Part shown: positions 5,626-8,467 of the stretch, one piece after another
Layout of the letters: the number at the start of each line of letters is the position of its first letter
How positions within the stretch are numbered: the first letter of the stretch is position 1
Assembly: GCA_023460055.1 (NCBI GenBank)
Contig: JAEWRJ010000163.1
Span: 1-8,467, forward strand
Direction of reading: 5' to 3'
Length of the DNA stretch: 8,467 nt
Origin: Bacillota bacterium
GTDB taxonomy: Bacteria > Bacillota > Clostridia > Christensenellales > Aristaeellaceae
The notes under the pieces: generated by a model
Databases searched by the model: none
Seen by the model: only the letters and a program-made list of their open reading frames with translations
What the model was told of the DNA's origin: nothing
Program-made: the position numbers and the translations under genes

Positions 5626-5702
5626 TTTTTTTGTTTTTAATTGTTTATAAAACGTCTTGATTGTTATCCATTTCTTTTTATTATTTTAAGTACTCTAGTT
5701 TC

Positions 5703-6500
5703 TCACTCCCACATATCAGTCTCCACTAATTTGAATGCTTCATAAGGTAGCGGCATCTCTTCAAAAAAACCATTGTCAATATACATTTCTATAGTCTTTC
5801 CATCCTTTGGTAAATTATACATCACTCTCAAATTAAAATCAAGACTTGTGAGTTTGGACCACTCTTGTTCTATAAATTCAATCTGCTCTTTTGTAAGCTT
5901 TGAATAATCAAAAAACAATTCAGGCCACAAATCTTGATAGCCTGCAAGATTGGCATATTTCAACTCTTTGATTACTCCATTCCTATAAGAGAACATTTTA
6001 GCATACATCGTAGAGCAATATTCTCCACACTCAGTATAATTGACTGCAAATAGCCAAAGATCACTCTCTCTATTAGCACACATCTCCCAATTACCTGTAT
6101 AATTCCCTTGAAAATTGAGGTATTGATTTTTTAAATCCAAATCCCCAATATCCATTTCCAGCCCTCCACCTACTTTTTTACCGTCAAGCATCTGTTTTCG
6201 TTCATCAACAGAAAACTCAAAAGCAAATCTATCGGGCAAAAGCAAAAATAAGTCTCTGATATTTTCAGGATCTGCTTTACCTATTCGCTGCTTTAATTCA
6301 ACTGTAGAATATCTTAGTATTTCGATTTCAAATGGATTATCCTTTTCTAACATATTATTTTTAGAAGAAGTAAATGCATCTTCATTCACAACAGTTTCCA
6401 CTACAGAATCATCTTCTTGTGTATTCTTTTTTTGAGTTGAACTACAAGCAATGAGTAGAGTTATACCCAATACAGTGATATATTTAATCTTACTTCTCAT
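5703..6500 (-). CDS. Lipoprotein of unknown function (265 aa)
   Basis: The start at ATG 6500 gives MRSKIKYITVLGITLLIAC, an ideal lipoprotein signal with Cys19. An open frame continues upstream to an ATG at 6635, but this would put 45 residues before the signal and is rejected. After an Asp/Glu/Thr-rich tether (20-60), the mature region opens with a helix (STVELKQRIG) and then strands rich in aromatic residues (LYLNFQGNYTGNWEM pattern, LWLFAVNY). A Cys cluster (CANRES, TECGEYC) may form disulfides. The C-terminal part has a KLTKEQIEFIEQEWSKLT helix and a strand pair (RVMYNLP, IEMYIDNG). No catalytic motif or family is recognised; the pattern suits a small surface or periplasmic binding lipoprotein. 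The start lies downstream of a structured intergenic repeat, and the stop is 77 nt before the nucleoside hydrolase. Confidence 0.85.
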   Translation of the reverse strand: MRSKIKYITVLGITLLIACSSTQKKNTQEDDSVVETVVNEDAFTSSKNNMLEKDNPFEIEILRYSTVELKQRIGKADPENIRDLFLLLPDRFAFEFSVDERKQMLDGKKVGGGLEMDIGDLDLKNQYLNFQGNYTGNWEMCANRESDLWLFAVNYTECGEYCSTMYAKMFSYRNGVIKELKYANLAGYQDLWPELFFDYSKLTKEQIEFIEQEWSKLTSLDFNLRVMYNLPKDGKTIEMYIDNGFFEEMPLPYEAFKLVETDMWE

Positions 6501-6825
6501 AAATTTCAGTTTTGTTTTCAACAATAAAAGTTCCGTTTTTAAAAAAGATGTCATAAATAGTTTCGTGTGTATCAATCTCTTAAATTTCACAACAAGTACA
6601 ATGAGTTTACAAACTTTATCAAGGTATGAGTCCACTCCGAAAAGTCAATTTTACCCATTCCCACCCCTAAATCCCTGTCTATCCCGATAGCTATCGGGAG
6701 GGAGGGACTTAGGCAGAGTCCTGATTATTAGTCTTTTCCCTTCATGGATAAAGGGTGAAAAAAGACTAAAAATCAGCATTTGGGGTTTTCGGAGCGGACT
6801 CTTTGTTTCATTTTTCAAATTATCT
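6501..6825. other. Intergenic region without a gene
   Basis: 325 bp between the lipoprotein start and the nucleotidase stop. The part 6628-6801 is a structured repeat described separately. The remaining 6501-6627 is AT-rich leader of the lipoprotein gene; I see no exact TAnnTTTG there and no coding frame I can support. An open frame over 6651-6854 is only the repeat read through. Confidence 0.7.
6628..6801. repeat. 174-bp MITE-like element with 16-bp terminal inverted repeats and two hairpins
   Basis: The ends gagtccactccgaaaa (6628-6643) and ttttcggagcggactc (6786-6801) are inverted repeats matching at 15 of 16 positions. Inside, hairpin 1 (6666-6713) has arms cctaaatccct and agggacttagg around the perfect 18-bp palindrome tcccgatagctatcggga (6682-6699). 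Hairpin 2 (6721-6776) has arms ctgattattagtctttt and aaaagactaaaaatcag (one mismatch), extended by CCCTT/AAGGG around an 8-nt loop. Folded whole it makes a three-way junction. It resembles the CCTAAATCCC...GGGACTT intergenic repeats that I recall as common in Bacteroidota genomes. It has no coding capacity, and no clear target duplication flanks it. It could also end or process the nucleotidase transcript. Confidence 0.75.
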
Positions 6826-8301
6826 CTACTTTGTAATCTCCACGCGTTTTTCACCGCGATAACTCGGAATTGTTTTCAATTCTTTTAAATAATCAATCAA
6901 ACTTTCGGCTGTTGGACGAAAAAGTCCAGTGCCCGGATCGTTATGCTCATAATCATATACAGAGGCTGCATAATCATTCATCGAAACTGAATAGGTTTTA
7001 TCCATATTCAAAGGTTCGTTTTCAGTTGTGTATAGTTCAATGTTTTTTAAACTTCCATCTGCTGCAATAAAGTATTTGCTTTTTATACCCGAAGGATAAA
7101 TTGGCAAACGCTCATCCAATTCAAATCCGTTGAGCATTAAATTACGCAATTCGTGACCGGTAAGTTGAAAGACCGCCATCTCATTTCCGAATGGGTCTAA
7201 TTCGTATATATCACGTGTATTTACATCTCCTTTGGGTAAAAAATCGATTCTAACACCACCCGGATTTATAATGGCTATATCTGTTTTTGCACTTTCACGA
7301 AGTGCATCAACCATCAGATAACCCAACTCCTCATAAGAATTAAAATCATCCAAAGCTTCAGCTATTCTAACTTTTAAAGCCGGATTATCATTGTAGTTGT
7401 CAACCATTGCTCTGAATATTTCATTTTCATTTCCCTTGTCTCCCACAGTCAACAACTGCATTGAGCGATTTAGTTTGCCATTTGGCTCAACACTCAGCTT
7501 TAGCAATGCTGCATATTTTAACTTTCGATCAGCTTGGGTTATTAAGATATTATTGTGAATTTGATCTTTATCCACTTTGGTGTGTGAATGACCGCCAATC
7601 ACCAAATCAATCACATTTGAAGGTAGATTATTTGCAAGCTCCACATCATTCTCAAAACCATAATGACTAAGCAAAACAAACAGATCGGCACTATCTCGTA
7701 AATGTAGATACTCCAAAGTAGTTTCAGATGGGTCTGCAAAACGAAACTCTCTTACATTATCGGGATGAGAATCGGGAATGCCGCCTTGGTTGATATCAAG
7801 AATGGAAAGAAAAGCCACTTTTACCCCATCTTTGTTTGTAATGATTTTATATGGTTTAATTGGGAATTTCTCTATTGACGGCACCATAACATTGGCACAG
7901 ATAAAATCAAAATTAGCTTTGCCCAACAAGTTGCTAAGTCCCTCAGCGCTGCTATCAAACTCGTGATTACCAATAGCTGACAAATCAAAGCTGAGTGCAT
8001 TCATCAATTCTATCATTGGTAGTCCTTTCTCCGGATATTGGTCATTAACGGGATTACCTGTTTGGTTATCACCTGCCGATACCAACAATAAATCAGGATA
8101 TAATCCCCTTAAACTATCCACCATAAAAGCAAATCGTGGAAAATTATCTACTGCAGCGTGCATATCGTTTACAGCTAAGATGGTAATTTGCTTATTAGCT
8201 GCTCTTTCCACAGCTATTTGTTTGCTTCCACCGCAAGCTGTAAATGCCAATACAGATGCAAGCAGTATAAACAAGTTTTTGATAAATCGATCTTTTTTCA
8301 T
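6826..8301 (-). CDS. Lipoprotein 5'-nucleotidase / metallophosphatase (UshA/NT5E-like)
   Basis: 491 residues, full length for the family. Lipoprotein signal with lipobox FTAC, Cys23. N-terminal calcineurin-like metallophosphoesterase domain (about 38-270) with all dimetal motifs: Asp46 and His48 (NDMH), Asp78-Asn79 (GDNQTG), Asn112-His113-Glu114 (GNHEFD), His213 (LSHYG), His238 and His240 (GGHSHT). The C-terminal 5'-nucleotidase domain (about 310-491) carries the substrate loop NPGGVRIDF (346-354), DPFGNEM (369-375) and NDYAAS, with a C-terminal helix ESLIDYLKEL. It should dephosphorylate 5'-nucleotides (and possibly UDP-sugars or cyclic nucleotides) outside the cytoplasm, anchored by lipid, releasing nucleoside and phosphate. 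It starts 4 nt after the stop of an upstream gene, so it is in an operon. A structured repeat begins 24 bp after its TAG stop. The exact substrate cannot be read from sequence. Confidence 0.95.
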   Translation of the reverse strand: MKKDRFIKNLFILLASVLAFTACGGSKQIAVERAANKQITILAVNDMHAAVDNFPRFAFMVDSLRGLYPDLLLVSAGDNQTGNPVNDQYPEKGLPMIELMNALSFDLSAIGNHEFDSSAEGLSNLLGKANFDFICANVMVPSIEKFPIKPYKIITNKDGVKVAFLSILDINQGGIPDSHPDNVREFRFADPSETTLEYLHLRDSADLFVLLSHYGFENDVELANNLPSNVIDLVIGGHSHTKVDKDQIHNNILITQADRKLKYAALLKLSVEPNGKLNRSMQLLTVGDKGNENEIFRAMVDNYNDNPALKVRIAEALDDFNSYEELGYLMVDALRESAKTDIAIINPGGVRIDFLPKGDVNTRDIYELDPFGNEMAVFQLTGHELRNLMLNGFELDERLPIYPSGIKSKYFIAADGSLKNIELYTTENEPLNMDKTYSVSMNDYAASVYDYEHNDPGTGLFRPTAESLIDYLKELKTIPSYRGEKRVEITK

Positions 8302-8305
8302 TTCT

Positions 8306-8467
8306 TTATTTCTTTAATTGAACTCTTAATCTGTTCCCCACTGACAGCCTGCCATCGTGGGCTACACTGTTTCCGTATCGATCCTCAACAGGAGGTAATG
8401 GATTTGGAATTTTGAGCTTTCGACGAACATAATATGCTCGAACTGCATCAGCGACTTTTGCGCCGCT
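8306..8467 (-). CDS. 3' end of an unrecognised gene (53 codons, partial)
   Basis: A frame enters from the right edge with no stop for 53 codons and ends in TAA at 8308-8306, 4 nt before the nucleotidase ATG. The translation starts SGAKVADAVRAYYVRRKLKI and includes PNPLPPVEDRYGN and a tail GNRLRVQLKK. Codon use looks coding, and this segment is richer in Arg, Pro and GC than its neighbours. The DAVRAYYVRRKLKI stretch looks like a C-terminal amphipathic helix, as at the end of 5'-nucleotidase C-terminal domains, which would fit a paired nucleotidase gene, but this is a guess. The tight spacing implies co-transcription with the nucleotidase. Confidence 0.72.
   Translation of the reverse strand, partial: SGAKVADAVRAYYVRRKLKIPNPLPPVEDRYGNSVAHDGRLSVGNRLRVQLKK

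Noticed and set aside
6501..6635. Upstream ATGs extending the 265-residue lipoprotein to 310 residues
   Set aside because: They would bury the lipoprotein signal 45 residues inside the protein; ATG 6500 gives a standard signal.
6651..6854. 67-codon minus-strand open frame across the intergenic gap
   Set aside because: It lies mainly within the hairpin-rich repeat and overlaps the nucleotidase 3' end in another frame, with no start context or recognisable protein character.
8188..8415. 75-codon plus-strand open frame near the right edge
   Set aside because: It is antisense to the nucleotidase signal peptide and to the partial gene at 8306-8467, both better supported.

Overview
The window looks like AT-rich chromosomal DNA from a member of the Bacteroidota. 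The evidence is convergent: many short lipoproteins with lipoboxes directly after a hydrophobic helix, Sec signals ending in 'AQ' (SAHAQ, SIKAQ, INAQ), AT-rich leaders without strong Shine-Dalgarno sites, occasional TAnnTTTG (-7) motifs, and a Bacteroidota-type single-domain IS200-like transposase among GC-rich hairpin repeats. The order cannot be fixed from this window. Every gene I support lies on the minus strand, so transcription runs from high to low coordinates, and all the complete genes except the transposase encode exported proteins or lipoproteins.

Layout in the direction of transcription. (1) 8467-6826: the last 53 codons of an unrecognised gene, then 4 nt later a complete lipoprotein 5'-nucleotidase/metallophosphatase. 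(2) 6825-6501: an intergenic stretch holding a 174-bp structured repeat (6628-6801) with 16-bp terminal inverted repeats and two internal hairpins. (3) 6500-4546: an unrecognised lipoprotein and a secreted nucleoside hydrolase of a variant subgroup. (4) 4500-3392: a hairpin/promoter-like leader followed by a two-gene unit, an unknown small protein and a secreted LprI-like (DUF1311) protein, 4 nt apart. (5) 3383-2629: an IS200/RAYT-like transposase flanked by an inverted pair of ~87-bp three-hairpin repeats, with a third copy upstream. (6) 2559-1: a secreted-protein gene broken by one in-frame TAA, a secreted protein built of 17-residue repeats (beta-flower type), a 26-codon ORF overlapping its stop as ATGA, a 348-residue lipoprotein, a short probably truncated lipoprotein, and possibly the start of another gene running off the left edge.

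The clearest biology is extracytoplasmic nucleotide salvage. The 5'-nucleotidase would remove phosphate from nucleotides outside the cytoplasm, and the secreted nucleoside hydrolase could then split nucleosides into base and pentose; this link is inferred from co-location and predicted export. The second theme is repeat biology: two unrelated structured intergenic repeat families and a genic 51-bp repeat array. The transposase-associated repeats show paired base changes that preserve their stems, which suggests that the folded form matters.
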